Shown: positions 29,101-38,569 of the stretch, piece after piece
How the letters are laid out: each line of letters starts with the position of its first letter
Numbering within the stretch: the stretch's first letter is position 1
Source: Rhynchopus euleeides
Taxonomy: Eukaryota; Euglenozoa; Diplonemea; Diplonemida; Diplonemidae
Length of the DNA: 64,000 bases
Assembly: GCA_963210315.1 (NCBI GenBank)
Contig: OY723267.1
Location: 1-64,000, forward strand
Direction of reading: 5' to 3'
The notes under the pieces: generated by a model
Database searches by the model: none
What the model saw: the letters and a program-made list of their open reading frames with translations, nothing else
Told to the model about the DNA's origin: nothing
Program-made: the position numbers and the translations under genes

Positions 29101-29344
29101 GGGTTTGCGGGTTTGCGGGTTTGCGGGTTTGCGGGTTTGCGGGTTTGCGGGTTTGCGGGTTTGCGGGTTTGCGGGTTTGCGGGTTTGCGGGTTTGCGGGT
29201 TTGCGGGTTTGCGGGTTTGCGGGTTTGCGGGTTTGCGGTTTGCGGGTTTGCGGGTTTGCGGGTTTGCGGGTTTGCGGGTTTGCGGGTTTGCGGGTTTGCG
29301 GGTTTGCGGGTTTGCGGGTTTGCGGGTTTGCGGGTTTGCGGGTT
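26147..29344. repeat. (TTTGCGGG)n octamer array 1, about 400 units
   Basis: 3198 bp of GCGGGTTT repeats, perfect except for one 7-bp unit that lost a G at about 29231-29240. All G triplets are on the + strand and are separated by TTTGC, so any four neighbours could form a three-layer G-quadruplex. Eight does not share a factor with three and the unit lacks stop codons in every frame, so the array is open in all six frames (GLRVCGFA or NPQTRKPA). The array ends GGGTT and runs straight into ACTATA of a satellite monomer. Confidence 0.99.
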
Positions 29345-29787
29345 ACTATAATGTATAGTGGAAACCCAGGCTTTTACCACTACAGGGCAGATGCACAATT
29401 TTGCGCTTGGAATTTTTTGAGATTTGTTTTTATGGTGAAAAGAACGGAGCGCAACGGACCCAAAAGTAAGCGGGGCCGCCACTTTTCTGCTCAGAATTTT
29501 GTTCGACTTTGATAAAAACACTGAATTTCCCCTAACCAGCCAAAAATCCCACCTAAAATCCGGTTTTTGGTGACGTCGGCAATATTTTCGAAACGGCTCA
29601 GAACTAAAAAATTCCTTCGATCGTGGAACTTCCGGGGGGTGTGCCTACCCGAAAACAATTTCGGATTTCAGCCACTCGAAAATCCGTCCATGTTGGGTGC
29701 CATAGGGAAGTGCAACTTTTTGGCTGAAAATTCCTTAGGGAAATCGCCCATAGTAGTTTTATACCGTTTCCGCGGCGAAAACGACCT
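29345..29787. repeat. Truncated satellite A' monomer
   Basis: About 443 bp related to satellite A, but of a diverged subtype (ACTATAATGTATAGTGG at the start) shared with 38921-39933. It starts directly at the last octamer and stops at the same internal point (GGCGAAAACG) as the other A arrays, next to the leader of unit 2. Confidence 0.93.
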
Positions 29788-29925
29788 CAAAACCGACGGT
29801 ACGGCATTACGGTGACAAGGGCTAGCGAGCAACAATCATTTGCGACATTGGACGGGCAAAAAGACGCAGCAGAAGATGTAGCGGATGCGTTAGGCAATGC
29901 GACCCGTTTTTGCTGTTTTTTTGCT
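29788..29925. other. Conserved unit leader, copy 2
   Basis: Homologous to 16155-16300: CTCAAAACCGACGGTACGGC, then CAATCATTTGCGACATTGGA and an AAAAGACGCAGCAGA block. The palindrome of copy 1 is degraded here (CATTACGGTGACAAG). Confidence 0.65.
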
Positions 29926-30305
29926 GCTTTTGTGTCTGCACGTCGCTGTCTTGCACTGTGATATTTGCGGTGCTGTCGCTGTTTGAGCTTGCGCCCTATT
30001 TTTGTGTCGATTGTTCGGGCATTGTCCTGTTGGCGGTGTGGTGGACTGGGTGTTGTGTATGCAATTGAGCGGCAATGTCTGGCAGGTAAGTGTCCAAGGG
30101 AGTGCGGTTTGTGGGGTTTGGGGGTGTTTTCCTACCTTTAAGTTTGTCGCTCTGTATTTTTCTCTCTGTCTGTCTGTCGTTGGTTATGCCCTAAGACTGT
30201 TAGCCAAGCCTGGGAGGAGTACACACATCACGGCAGGCTTGATGCACGTTCGAGTCTTTCAGGGAGAAGAAAGAAAATATTGGCACATGTGGGAGGCAAG
30301 GGATT
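29926..30305. other. Non-coding 3' flank of Helitron 2
   Basis: About 380 bp. The right part (from about 30205) aligns with the copy 1 flank. The left part is GT-rich and only loosely similar. No gene, RNA or terminator was recognised. Confidence 0.55.
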
Positions 30306-33300
30306 CTAGGGATTTTGGTTTTGTGGCCGACCATCATGGATCACAGTTGTTGTGAGGCTCTGCTGAACCTTGCTGGATCCATACGCAGAGAACTGCAAGA
30401 AGTGTCTGCTGTTGTCACAAATAACATGAAAAGTATCGGCTGCCTTTGGTGTGTTGTATTTGTGCTCACTGACCTTCTGTCCTTGACCAGTGTCTGCATC
30501 TTCAATGAGCGTGACAACAATGCAGATCTGTAAAACAACAGCGGTGAGATAGACAGCGCTGCTGTCAGCCCAGAATGGCGAGTTCATATCGCGGTGCAAG
30601 TTGCAGTAGTCCTGGACTCCTTTCTGATGTTCGAGACCCAAGCTCTGCCAATGAACAAAGGCTGCAGATGAAACCAAGTGTATCAGTCCCTCTGGAAAGG
30701 GATCCTTCCACACATGTTCACGAAGGAGCTTTGCGGAAGCCCGTTGGTACAGGCCAGCAGGCGCCACCCCAGGAACTCTTCTTCTGATTTGATCATTGCA
30801 CAAAAGGGAGTGGTAAAAGCAATGACCATCTCCAGGAACGTCAACAACGGTGGTACAGGGAAGCCCTGCAGCTGTGAGAAACTGGCGAACCCGAAGGGAT
30901 ACTGTCGTTCTTTCAAGCTGTTCTGCTGTTCTCTTCAGGTTTGGGGGCAAAAAACTCAGTCGATCAGCATCGCGGTTAGAGAGAGAGTGCTGATACTGAT
31001 GAAAAGGCATGCATTCATCATCATCATCATCATCATCACCATCCTCAGCAAACTCGAGGTGTGCCACTGTGTTGGGGAGGGGTGCATTTCTTTGCAAAGC
31101 TTCTGCAGTTGGAGGAGGAAGGTTTGAGTTTTGATGAACAGAAGTCGAGTAGGCAGCATCCGAAATCATCTGATACTTTGTTCTGATGGCTGCCTTCTCA
31201 GCATCCGTCAGGTTTGCAAATATCCCCTCCACATCCCTCCCCACAACATCAAGCACCTCCTTGAAGACAGGATTCTGAATTGGAAACATTTTTCCTGTCA
31301 TCTTACTCACAGGAACAGCAACCTTCACAGCATCAGACGAACGGCACCTGCTCAGGGCAACGTACAGCTGTCCATGTGCAAAGCACTGGTTTGTAGTCAG
31401 GTCAAGCCCAACCCTATCCAGTGTCTGTCCCTGTGCTTTATTGATTGTGCTTGCAAAGGCAAGAGAAACTGGAAACTGGACACGCTTCATGGCAAAGCCA
31501 ACCTTCTTTGCATCTGGTTCGTTCTTTACCCGTGGGATGCAGATGTAGTCACTTTCCAGAGTGTCAGGTTTGTCAATTGGAACACACAGAAGATTGAGTG
31601 GGGTAATCCTCTTCAAGATCAGCCGTGTCCCATTGCACAGCCCCCCTGGAGGATTCAAGTTCTTCAGAAGCATGACAGGTGCCCCAACCTTGAGGCGCAG
31701 TGTGTGGAGTGGTATTCCAGTCACCACCACCTGGTTGAGCACATCATTGTCAAGAAGATCGGGACGAACATTCTCCTCGATACAGGTGTCCTGCCCAATA
31801 ATAAGAAACTCCTCCCCAGGCATCCTCTGCAAACATTTTTGGTTGAGCTCACGCTGTGCATTGTTTGTTGGACACATGATCATTGCATTCCCAATGTGTG
31901 AGGAGGGGGTACCACTGTGAGGATCGTTCTGCTCCTTCGAAAGATTTGGAAAGGTGTGTTCAATCAGGTCTTCCTGGCTGTAGTAGTAACTCTCACTTCT
32001 TCTTCTTGAGGAGGCAGCAGCAGCAGCACTGGAAGACAGTTTCTTGACGTACATCTTGCTGAAGAGGTTTATGGTCCCGTCTTCCTCATTCATGGAACCA
32101 TCCCCAACTGCACTCAAGAACTGTGCATATTCCAGGTCACCCTGTTGCCTCATAATTTGGGTCAAACTGATCTTCTGAATTTCAGGCCAGAGAGGGGACA
32201 TGTGGAGTGTTGCTGCAATTGCCCCCTCCTTGGTCTCATGCACTGGAAGAATTTGCTTGATGTCACCGCCAAGTACCGTCACAATCCCACCAAAGGGAGC
32301 CTCATTCTGTCTCACCCTCTTACAGGACCGATCCACAATCTCGATGCATTCCCTCCTTGCCATCACCACCTCATCCCAAACAATCAGCGTTGTTTTTCTG
32401 ATCAAGTCCTCAAACTCTGTGGGCAAAGAACAGACTTTGGTACAGTCAGAAGGGTCGATGTTGAGGGGAATCTTGAACCGGTTGTGGGCGGTCCTACCCC
32501 CACAAAGAAGTGTGGCAGCAATTCCAGAACTGGCAACAGCAAGGGCGATGGAGTGGTCCTGTCGAGGCATCTGGTTCCCCCGGCACCAGGAGAGAAGTGC
32601 ATCGTAGGTGAAGGTCTTTCCTGTCCCAGCAGCACCCTGTAGAAAGAAGACACCTCCCTGCCCTGCAATTACAGCCTCCGTGATGGCGTCAAAGGCTGCC
32701 TTCTGCCCTGGGTTCATGTTGGAGTAGGACTGCTCGCTCCTTCCCTTCTCTGCCTCCATGTCATACGCCAGCTCATCCCTGATGACCCAGCTACTCGCAC
32801 CACCTGCAGCGGATATGGAAGATGAAGGCTCTGGAAGGCCGTACGCTGAGGTGCTGCTTCCATTGAGGTTGCGAAGAAGATTCGACATGTCTTGCAGGGC
32901 AGCATTCTCATCTGCATCTGTAATGTTTGCGCTTCGCTCCAGGCGGGGCCGGTATGGCATGCAGAACTGGACCTTGTAGGCATTCCAAATCCTCAGGGCA
33001 GTGTCGCTGGAAACAACGAAGGAGTCGAGGAGAACACAGAAGGTGAATCGGAGGCACTTTGATGATATCGTAATGTCAGCAGCCTCTTTGATCGTCCTCT
33101 CAACAAGCGCCCCGTCTTCGAGGAGGCCGTGTGCACCCGCTGCATCCTTGAAGGTGTTGTAGACTTCTCCGTTGACTGTGCGAAGATCTTCAAACGATGT
33201 TGCACCAGCGCGAGACATCACCAGCATTCTCAGACACTGGAGCTCAGCATCCTTCGGTGGTGTGAACATCATGCGGCCAATTGCCAAGGGGCGCTTTCGA

Positions 33301-36300
33301 CTTTCCCTTGCACGGTCTGTTGCCTCAAACTTCCCCTCTGCTGCGTCCCACTTCCACCCCCTTCGAAGCCTCCACACAGCCTCCCCCTTGACCCAGGTGC
33401 AGTACTCTGGCATTTCGAGGTAGGAAAGGCTGTGGAGGCCGAGGTATTCGGAATCCCCTTGCTGCTCACGTGCGTTTGCCTCAAACCAGCCGGTCAGCGT
33501 TGTCGTTGTCCCCCTTGCAAGAGCTTCGTCCTCTCCCCCCTCGCAGTAGTAGATTCTCTCCTGATTCTCAAGATGAACAGCAAGACGGACAATTGCAGGC
33601 TTGATAGAAATCATCTGCGTCCCAAGAAGATACCCCATCGCTTCTGCCGCTCCAATGTACATGCCGAGGAGATGCTCCTGCGGTTCGTTCCGCACATTCG
33701 TCTCCGCTGCCGCCGCCTGCTGCTGCCCCCGCCCCGTCTCCCCCGCCGCTGCCCCCGCCGCCGCAGCCGGAGAAGTCGTAGTAGTATTCTTGACTCCAAC
33801 CTTCGCAACCTCCTCCGGCTTGAACAGATACTTGAAGAGATATTTGATGACAGCTGGGCTTCCAACCACCTCAACGTTGACGTGTGCACAGATTGTGGCT
33901 GAAAGAAACGGGTTGTATGGGACAACGTACTGATTGCTGCGCACGTTCATGTGCACTGCAAACGGATTCCCTGTGGCATCCCGCACCTTCTGTGCGTCAG
34001 CAGCGGGGACAGTGGTTTGCCTGCCATTGTTTGGGCGCTTCGGACGGCTGTACGACTGATGCGTCTGACAGATCGACTCTGCGAGGAAGGGCTTGGGGTA
34101 ATGCGACTTGCAGCGAGCCCGTCCATCAGCACCCACAATCTTGCACCTTGCATTCTGAACCTTGTCGCAGGCTGTGTGCACGTTGAACTCATCAATCAGT
34201 CGAAACAGTTCAGGTTGTGCATCAGGGTCAGGAAGCTCTGCACAGCACGTCATGTCCAGCACACTTGGAGACTGAGGCTTGCACTCATCCTGAACATACA
34301 GAAGAAGGTGTAGGTGAGGCAGCCCCCTCTTCTGGTACTCAACAACACGCACATGGGCTTGGTAGTCACCGAGCAGCCCCTTCTGGAGAAGATCTGTGAC
34401 GTACTCCATCTTGATGTTGAACACTCTGTGGATGAGGTCTGACCTCTGCGAAGGGCGCTCTCCGGGAAGCAGCCCCCTCTGAATCTCCTTCCACTTTGGG
34501 TTGGCTGTCATTGTGATGAAGTAGTCTGGAGGGCCAAAGCGAGCGCGCAGGGCAAGGGCATCGTTGAGGCTTTGGGTGCGAGCCCGCTCCCCTCGGGAGA
34601 AGGAAGATGGGAGGGGGGTTCTGGCAGTCGTAGTATTTGTATCGCGCGTTGATGGGGAATTGTTTTGAAGCTGTTCGCGAGTGCTGTAGCGCATGGATGT
34701 AAACTTATGGAAGGTGATGCGCTGTGTCATGGATCGGATGGCAAGCATCAGGAAGTACATCTCACTCAGCTTCCCAGAATGCAGCGCAGGACTCAGCCGC
34801 CCCTCTGACCGATCGTACATGTGGTAGGCCCCGTACTGCAAGGCAGAAACACCTTTGTACAGGTTGTTGGCTTCTGAAGTTGCATCATCGACGAAGTCCA
34901 TCTCGGGTACAACATAGCGCCATCCTGTTCGAGGGCCGCCATTCGGAAACAGGAGGGGAAACTGACAGGGCTCCCACAGAGGGTGGAGGTCATCAATAAT
35001 CTTTTCCGTCCCATCGAGCATCCACAGCACCCGGTTTTCCCGATTATCTTCTCCAGTCGAAGGCACCTTATAGATCGCACGCATCTCCCCTTCTGCCTGC
35101 GGGTTGTCAAACTCATCCCCCTTCTTCACCTCTCCGCGCATCTCATCGACATTGATGGCAACGGTAATCGGCTCGCCTGGTGGTGCATTTCCAGCCTCCT
35201 GCACAGCGCTCTTGATCAGCTTGGCATACTCATTGTGCTGGATGAGCAGGTCCCGGAGGGATTGGTACTGCTCCTCCAAGCCAGGAACCTTTGCGGTATC
35301 CGTCATGTTTGCCATCTGGTCATTGGCGTTTCCTGCACCCCCCATGATCCAGAGCTGCTGACGTATCGTTGGATCGTTTGAAATCGCAACAAGCTTCTTG
35401 ATTCCCTTCCCCTTGAGGATGACATTGTGTATGCCAGAGGTCAAGTTGCCAAACAGGTTGTGTGGGCTGTGGCGGGACACAGACATCTGGAAGAACCCGT
35501 TGACACGCACAATGTTTTGAAGAACTGCGGAGGTTTGAAGAAGGGTTTTGTGATTGTTGTTGAGGTAGGTAATTGGGGGGATGCCAATAGATTTCCCATG
35601 GCAGCAAGGTCCGTGCCCGGCAGCTTGCCGCTCGGCAGCGAAGAGGAGTGCCCCACACTTTGAGCACTCACATGTTGCGTCCCCTGCGTCATGGTACCGA
35701 CCCTCTGTCGTTGTGTCATCCCAGTCTTCCAGCTTAATTGCCCCTCGGTGCCTGTGTGGGTCAAGAGATCTCGAAACTTGACGTGCTTCAGTCAGCTCTT
35801 GGAACTTCGCCCTCAGTGCAACACTCTCCGCAGGATTAGCCAGAAGATGGGCACCCCTCTTCTCAAGCCACTCCTCCTTCAGAGCGGTACCCCGAATCTG
35901 TGCTGCCTCAAGGGTGTCCGAGGGGTACCTCTGGCGTTCCTCCAGCAGTTCGGTTGTCAGAAGGTAACGCTCACGAGAGGTCAGCCCTGATGTTGGAGGG
36001 AAGTGGGGTTGCCAGTAGTTGTCGAGGTCAGGAAATGCCCTTCTCAGGTCCCCATATTGCCCCTTTTGTTCGAGAATGAGGAGTTGTGCGACCACCCGGA
36101 CAGAAGGACCGTCGGAGGGGGTGATGGTTAATCCAGAGAGGAGGCAGAAGTTTTCATGTGTGGTCTTTCCAGCAGCAGTTCTGACATCTTTTGTGCACCA
36201 CTGGCACTTGAATACCTGTGGAGGAAGTCGGCGGCTGTTGCCACAGTTCCCCCGGTGGCGGCACATGTCCTGGTAGGTTGGGAAGTCGTTCCCACACTTG

Positions 36301-37067
36301 CCACACACAGTCATATTCTTCTTGACGTCACAGTCGTCTGCCATGTGTGCGCGGATCAGAACCCGTGTTGTTGCTGTTGCACGGCAGAGATGGCACACCC
36401 AGCGGTCTCCCTGCCTTGAGAACTCGCCCCCACCACCCATGACACCGCAGCTGTTGTTGAGGTCGGACATTGCTGCCGAATGCAGGGAAGAAGAAGAAGA
36501 AGGCTGCTCCAGATAGATTTGAATGAGGCCGAGGAGGAGAAGAAGGTTGACACAGGCCATCTTGAAATCCCACATGCGCTGAAGAAGAGGAAGGTGTGTC
36601 ACTGCTGCAGCGGATGCCCAGAGGAGTAGCGGAAGAAGTGACGACGGCTTCGGGTCGTCCGTCTGGTGCTGGGCACAGCTGTTTGCAAGGTCAGCTGCCT
36701 TGACGAAGTGGATGAAGTAGACGACAAGCAGCACCAGAAAGACAACAGCAGACATGAGGGGCCATTCATTCGGGTGACTTTTGTAACACTTCCAAATCCA
36801 GATCCCTGACTGATAGAACATCGCCATTTGCAATCCGAAAGCTGCAGCGCAGGTCAGAAGAACGTGTGCGAGGGCGGTGCGCATCAGAACCTGTATCGTC
36901 CGTCTCTCCCGGCTCCTCGAAGGATGAAGAAGAGGCCTGCGGTTGCGGTCGCGCGGTTTGTCGAGGGGCGGCACATCAGGAAGGCGGCAGGCCACAGCCG
37001 GATCGTAGAAGCACCCAATGGTGATCAACCAGCAGCAGACAAGCAACAGCAGTCGCATGCCGCTCAT
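30306..37067 (-). CDS. Helitron transposase: membrane segments, zinc fingers, HUH Rep, PIF1 helicase, OTU
   Basis: 2253 residues, uninterrupted. Residues 1-190 hold about five hydrophobic segments (such as LMSAVVFLVLLVVYFIHF). Tandem C2HC fingers lie at about 225-246, 255-275 and 288-308, and the Helitron cluster CSKCGALLF...CCHG at 466-490. The Rep nuclease has FGPPDYFITMTANPKW, HUH histidines 918 and 920, and tyrosines 1076 and 1080. The PIF1-type helicase has Walker A GAAGTGKT (Lys 1484), Walker B DE from 1565, GGDIKQILPV, INKAQGQT and ALSR at 1904-1907. The OTU protease has GDGHCFYHS with Cys 2083 and a candidate His 2222. In this family Rep nicks and joins single-stranded DNA and the helicase unwinds it for rolling-circle transposition. 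The OTU role in such elements is not established. M200 (MSDLNN) is an alternative start that would omit the membrane part. The helicase and Rep assignment is firm; an intact, possibly active gene is inferred. Confidence 0.93.
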   Translation of the reverse strand: MSGMRLLLLVCCWLITIGCFYDPAVACRLPDVPPLDKPRDRNRRPLLHPSRSRERRTIQVLMRTALAHVLLTCAAAFGLQMAMFYQSGIWIWKCYKSHPNEWPLMSAVVFLVLLVVYFIHFVKAADLANSCAQHQTDDPKPSSLLPLLLWASAAAVTHLPLLQRMWDFKMACVNLLLLLGLIQIYLEQPSSSSSLHSAAMSDLNNSCGVMGGGGEFSRQGDRWVCHLCRATATTRVLIRAHMADDCDVKKNMTVCGKCGNDFPTYQDMCRHRGNCGNSRRLPPQVFKCQWCTKDVRTAAGKTTHENFCLLSGLTITPSDGPSVRVVAQLLILEQKGQYGDLRRAFPDLDNYWQPHFPPTSGLTSRERYLLTTELLEERQRYPSDTLEAAQIRGTALKEEWLEKRGAHLLANPAESVALRAKFQELTEARQVSRSLDPHRHRGAIKLEDWDDTTTEGRYHDAGDATCECSKCGALLFAAERQAAGHGPCCHGKSIGIPPITYLNNNHKTLLQTSAVLQNIVRVNGFFQMSVSRHSPHNLFGNLTSGIHNVILKGKGIKKLVAISNDPTIRQQLWIMGGAGNANDQMANMTDTAKVPGLEEQYQSLRDLLIQHNEYAKLIKSAVQEAGNAPPGEPITVAINVDEMRGEVKKGDEFDNPQAEGEMRAIYKVPSTGEDNRENRVLWMLDGTEKIIDDLHPLWEPCQFPLLFPNGGPRTGWRYVVPEMDFVDDATSEANNLYKGVSALQYGAYHMYDRSEGRLSPALHSGKLSEMYFLMLAIRSMTQRITFHKFTSMRYSTREQLQNNSPSTRDTNTTTARTPLPSSFSRGERARTQSLNDALALRARFGPPDYFITMTANPKWKEIQRGLLPGERPSQRSDLIHRVFNIKMEYVTDLLQKGLLGDYQAHVRVVEYQKRGLPHLHLLLYVQDECKPQSPSVLDMTCCAELPDPDAQPELFRLIDEFNVHTACDKVQNARCKIVGADGRARCKSHYPKPFLAESICQTHQSYSRPKRPNNGRQTTVPAADAQKVRDATGNPFAVHMNVRSNQYVVPYNPFLSATICAHVNVEVVGSPAVIKYLFKYLFKPEEVAKVGVKNTTTTSPAAAAGAAAGETGRGQQQAAAAETNVRNEPQEHLLGMYIGAAEAMGYLLGTQMISIKPAIVRLAVHLENQERIYYCEGGEDEALARGTTTTLTGWFEANAREQQGDSEYLGLHSLSYLEMPEYCTWVKGEAVWRLRRGWKWDAAEGKFEATDRARESRKRPLAIGRMMFTPPKDAELQCLRMLVMSRAGATSFEDLRTVNGEVYNTFKDAAGAHGLLEDGALVERTIKEAADITISSKCLRFTFCVLLDSFVVSSDTALRIWNAYKVQFCMPYRPRLERSANITDADENAALQDMSNLLRNLNGSSTSAYGLPEPSSSISAAGGASSWVIRDELAYDMEAEKGRSEQSYSNMNPGQKAAFDAITEAVIAGQGGVFFLQGAAGTGKTFTYDALLSWCRGNQMPRQDHSIALAVASSGIAATLLCGGRTAHNRFKIPLNIDPSDCTKVCSLPTEFEDLIRKTTLIVWDEVVMARRECIEIVDRSCKRVRQNEAPFGGIVTVLGGDIKQILPVHETKEGAIAATLHMSPLWPEIQKISLTQIMRQQGDLEYAQFLSAVGDGSMNEEDGTINLFSKMYVKKLSSSAAAAASSRRRSESYYYSQEDLIEHTFPNLSKEQNDPHSGTPSSHIGNAMIMCPTNNAQRELNQKCLQRMPGEEFLIIGQDTCIEENVRPDLLDNDVLNQVVVTGIPLHTLRLKVGAPVMLLKNLNPPGGLCNGTRLILKRITPLNLLCVPIDKPDTLESDYICIPRVKNEPDAKKVGFAMKRVQFPVSLAFASTINKAQGQTLDRVGLDLTTNQCFAHGQLYVALSRCRSSDAVKVAVPVSKMTGKMFPIQNPVFKEVLDVVGRDVEGIFANLTDAEKAAIRTKYQMISDAAYSTSVHQNSNLPPPTAEALQRNAPLPNTVAHLEFAEDGDDDDDDDECMPFHQYQHSLSNRDADRLSFLPPNLKRTAEQLERTTVSLRVRQFLTAAGLPCTTVVDVPGDGHCFYHSLLCNDQIRRRVPGVAPAGLYQRASAKLLREHVWKDPFPEGLIHLVSSAAFVHWQSLGLEHQKGVQDYCNLHRDMNSPFWADSSAVYLTAVVLQICIVVTLIEDADTGQGQKVSEHKYNTPKAADTFHVICDNSRHFLQFSAYGSSKVQQSLTTTVIHDGRPQNQNP

Positions 37068-37418
37068 TGTTTTCAGTACAATTCGCTCGAGGTAAAGTGT
37101 GTGTATCCTGCAATAGTGGTGGATGTGGAGTACAATGTAGAATCAAGAAGAAACTGCAGTGACAAATACAAGGGAGATTGGGGGGTCCGTGGGATGTTGG
37201 GGGGGGGGGGGGGGGGGGGGCTCTCCTCTCGCCTTCGAAGCAAGTGCAATTCCAAATAGACTTCCATAGAATCCCCCGAATAGATACTTGTTCCCTCGCC
37301 ATCCCCCCTCCCTTGCACACTCTCTTTCTTCCCCTCCCTCGCTGCGTGATTTCCTCCCAATCTTTGACCCCCTGGTATTGTTTGTTGCCGAATAAAGCTG
37401 TCTCCCCACCCTCCACAC
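37068..37418. other. Spacer between zinc-finger and transposase genes, copy 2, with G22 tract
   Basis: 351 bp homologous to 24660-24982. It contains an uninterrupted run of 22 G at 37199-37220 where copy 1 has only short G runs. On the minus strand a GTAGGTG at the zinc-finger stop and a TATTGCAG before the transposase ATG could be splice sites; joining them here would leave an open frame into the transposase ATG. Confidence 0.45.
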
Positions 37419-38375
37419 CTACCCCCATACAATCGGATCGGTCTGCCCCTCCTCCAAGGCCTTCTTGGCCTTCTCAAATGCTTTCACCACAACTTGCCTG
37501 CATTTGTGCGTCGCAGGCTCCATCTTTCTGCAGTACCGACAGAATACACAACCGTCATTCGTGACGTGACCATCATGGCAGAAGCGAACATGTGTGTCGT
37601 GCTGGCTCTGTGTTTCGAATGCACCGAGACACAGCCTGCACACAACCTGTGGGGGGAGTTGATAATGTGAGTGGTGTGTGTGCCCTGCAAGGTAACATAC
37701 TTCATGGAGGAATGTCTTCCGGTAGCACGGAGTTGTGATGTGCCTTGCTCTCTTTGAGTCTGGCGGCAGCTGTGGCTCCGGCCGAATGACTGGAGGCGAT
37801 TCCTCAAGCGACATCGATGGGATCTTCTCCACCGGGGTCGCTGGGATGCCAGGGATGGCAGGGACCTCCTCTTCAGGTGTATTCGTCGCCTCATCCGCAA
37901 CAGCCTCACATGCTTGTATGACTGGGGGTGTCAACGGTCCCGGCTGAGCGAGGTCAGCAGCTCCACCGTCGAGAATTGCAGCTTCGTTGTCCTCCTTGAT
38001 GTCTTCCGGGGCTCCGCACAGCGAGGGTGACAACACAAGTGTCGAATCGTCCGAGTCGTAAACGATTGGTGCGTTCGGGTCAAACGAGTCGTCGTCGTCA
38101 AGAGAAATCGGGTCATCTGCACGGCCCATGCGGCGACGGCTCTTCCGAAACGCAGCAGCCCGCCTTCTGTCGCTCGAATCAGAACTGTTGTCCTCCTGCT
38201 CTTCCCCAGGAATGGGCTCGCCAGCGAAAAGCAAGCCCGCACGTTCATTCTGGATCATCAGCGGCACAGAGCAGCGACGAGTGCCTTCTGGATTCCACAT
38301 CCAGGGGCCATCCCAACAAATGCGGTAGCCGGCCGAGACGTACTCCTCAATGGTCCGTAGACGTGCATGCGACAT
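37419..38375 (-). CDS. Helitron-borne C2HC zinc-finger protein, copy 2
   Basis: 318 residues from the ATG at 38375 (MSHARLR), with an upstream in-frame ATG at 38456 judged less likely. Nearly the same protein as at 24983-25936, with one extra residue in CYLAGHTHH. It keeps the acidic stretch, the basic cluster, PISLDDDD and PIVYDSDD, the C-X2-C-X12-H-X3-C finger and the following C-X2-C-X7-H-X-C cluster. Differences from copy 1 are mostly conservative, which suggests coding constraint until recently. It is placed 5' of the transposase on the same strand and is probably a second structural gene of the element. No enzymatic motif is visible; function unknown. Confidence 0.8.
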   Translation of the reverse strand: MSHARLRTIEEYVSAGYRICWDGPWMWNPEGTRRCSVPLMIQNERAGLLFAGEPIPGEEQEDNSSDSSDRRRAAAFRKSRRRMGRADDPISLDDDDSFDPNAPIVYDSDDSTLVLSPSLCGAPEDIKEDNEAAILDGGAADLAQPGPLTPPVIQACEAVADEATNTPEEEVPAIPGIPATPVEKIPSMSLEESPPVIRPEPQLPPDSKRARHITTPCYRKTFLHEVCYLAGHTHHSHYQLPPQVVCRLCLGAFETQSQHDTHVRFCHDGHVTNDGCVFCRYCRKMEPATHKCRQVVVKAFEKAKKALEEGQTDPIVWG

Positions 38376-38569
38376 TGTTTGTGTGGTTCCTGTGTGCGAG
38401 ATGTGTGTGGATGCACAGAAAAGCTGACACAAGACATGAACAAGACCGAGCTGCAAACAAAAGACATGAACAAGGGGCGGGAATTAGCAGGAAGGGTGGG
38501 GGAGAGTGGGAGGGGGGGGGGGACGCGACACAGGTTCACAACTGAACAACACGCTTGCTCATTTCTCGT
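38376..38569. other. 5' flank and octamer entry junction, unit 2
   Basis: 194 bp closely similar to 25937-26146, including the G-rich stretch near 38495-38522 and the junction ACGCTTGCTCATTTCTCGTG. No core promoter motif was recognised. Confidence 0.55.

Noticed and set aside
26147-29344. Octamer array as a telomere
   Set aside because: It is interstitial, flanked by transposon genes and satellite on both sides, occurs three times, and TTTGCGGG is not a telomere repeat I know. A link to the host telomere cannot be excluded without chromosome ends.
26147-29344. CRISPR array
   Set aside because: Repeats are directly contiguous with no spacers, and the setting is eukaryotic.
25942-29521. Very long open frames on both strands across octamer array 1 (over 1100 codons)
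   Set aside because: An 8-bp unit without stops is open in all six frames; the translation is a pure octapeptide repeat (GLRVCGFA or NPQTRKPA) and carries no coding evidence.
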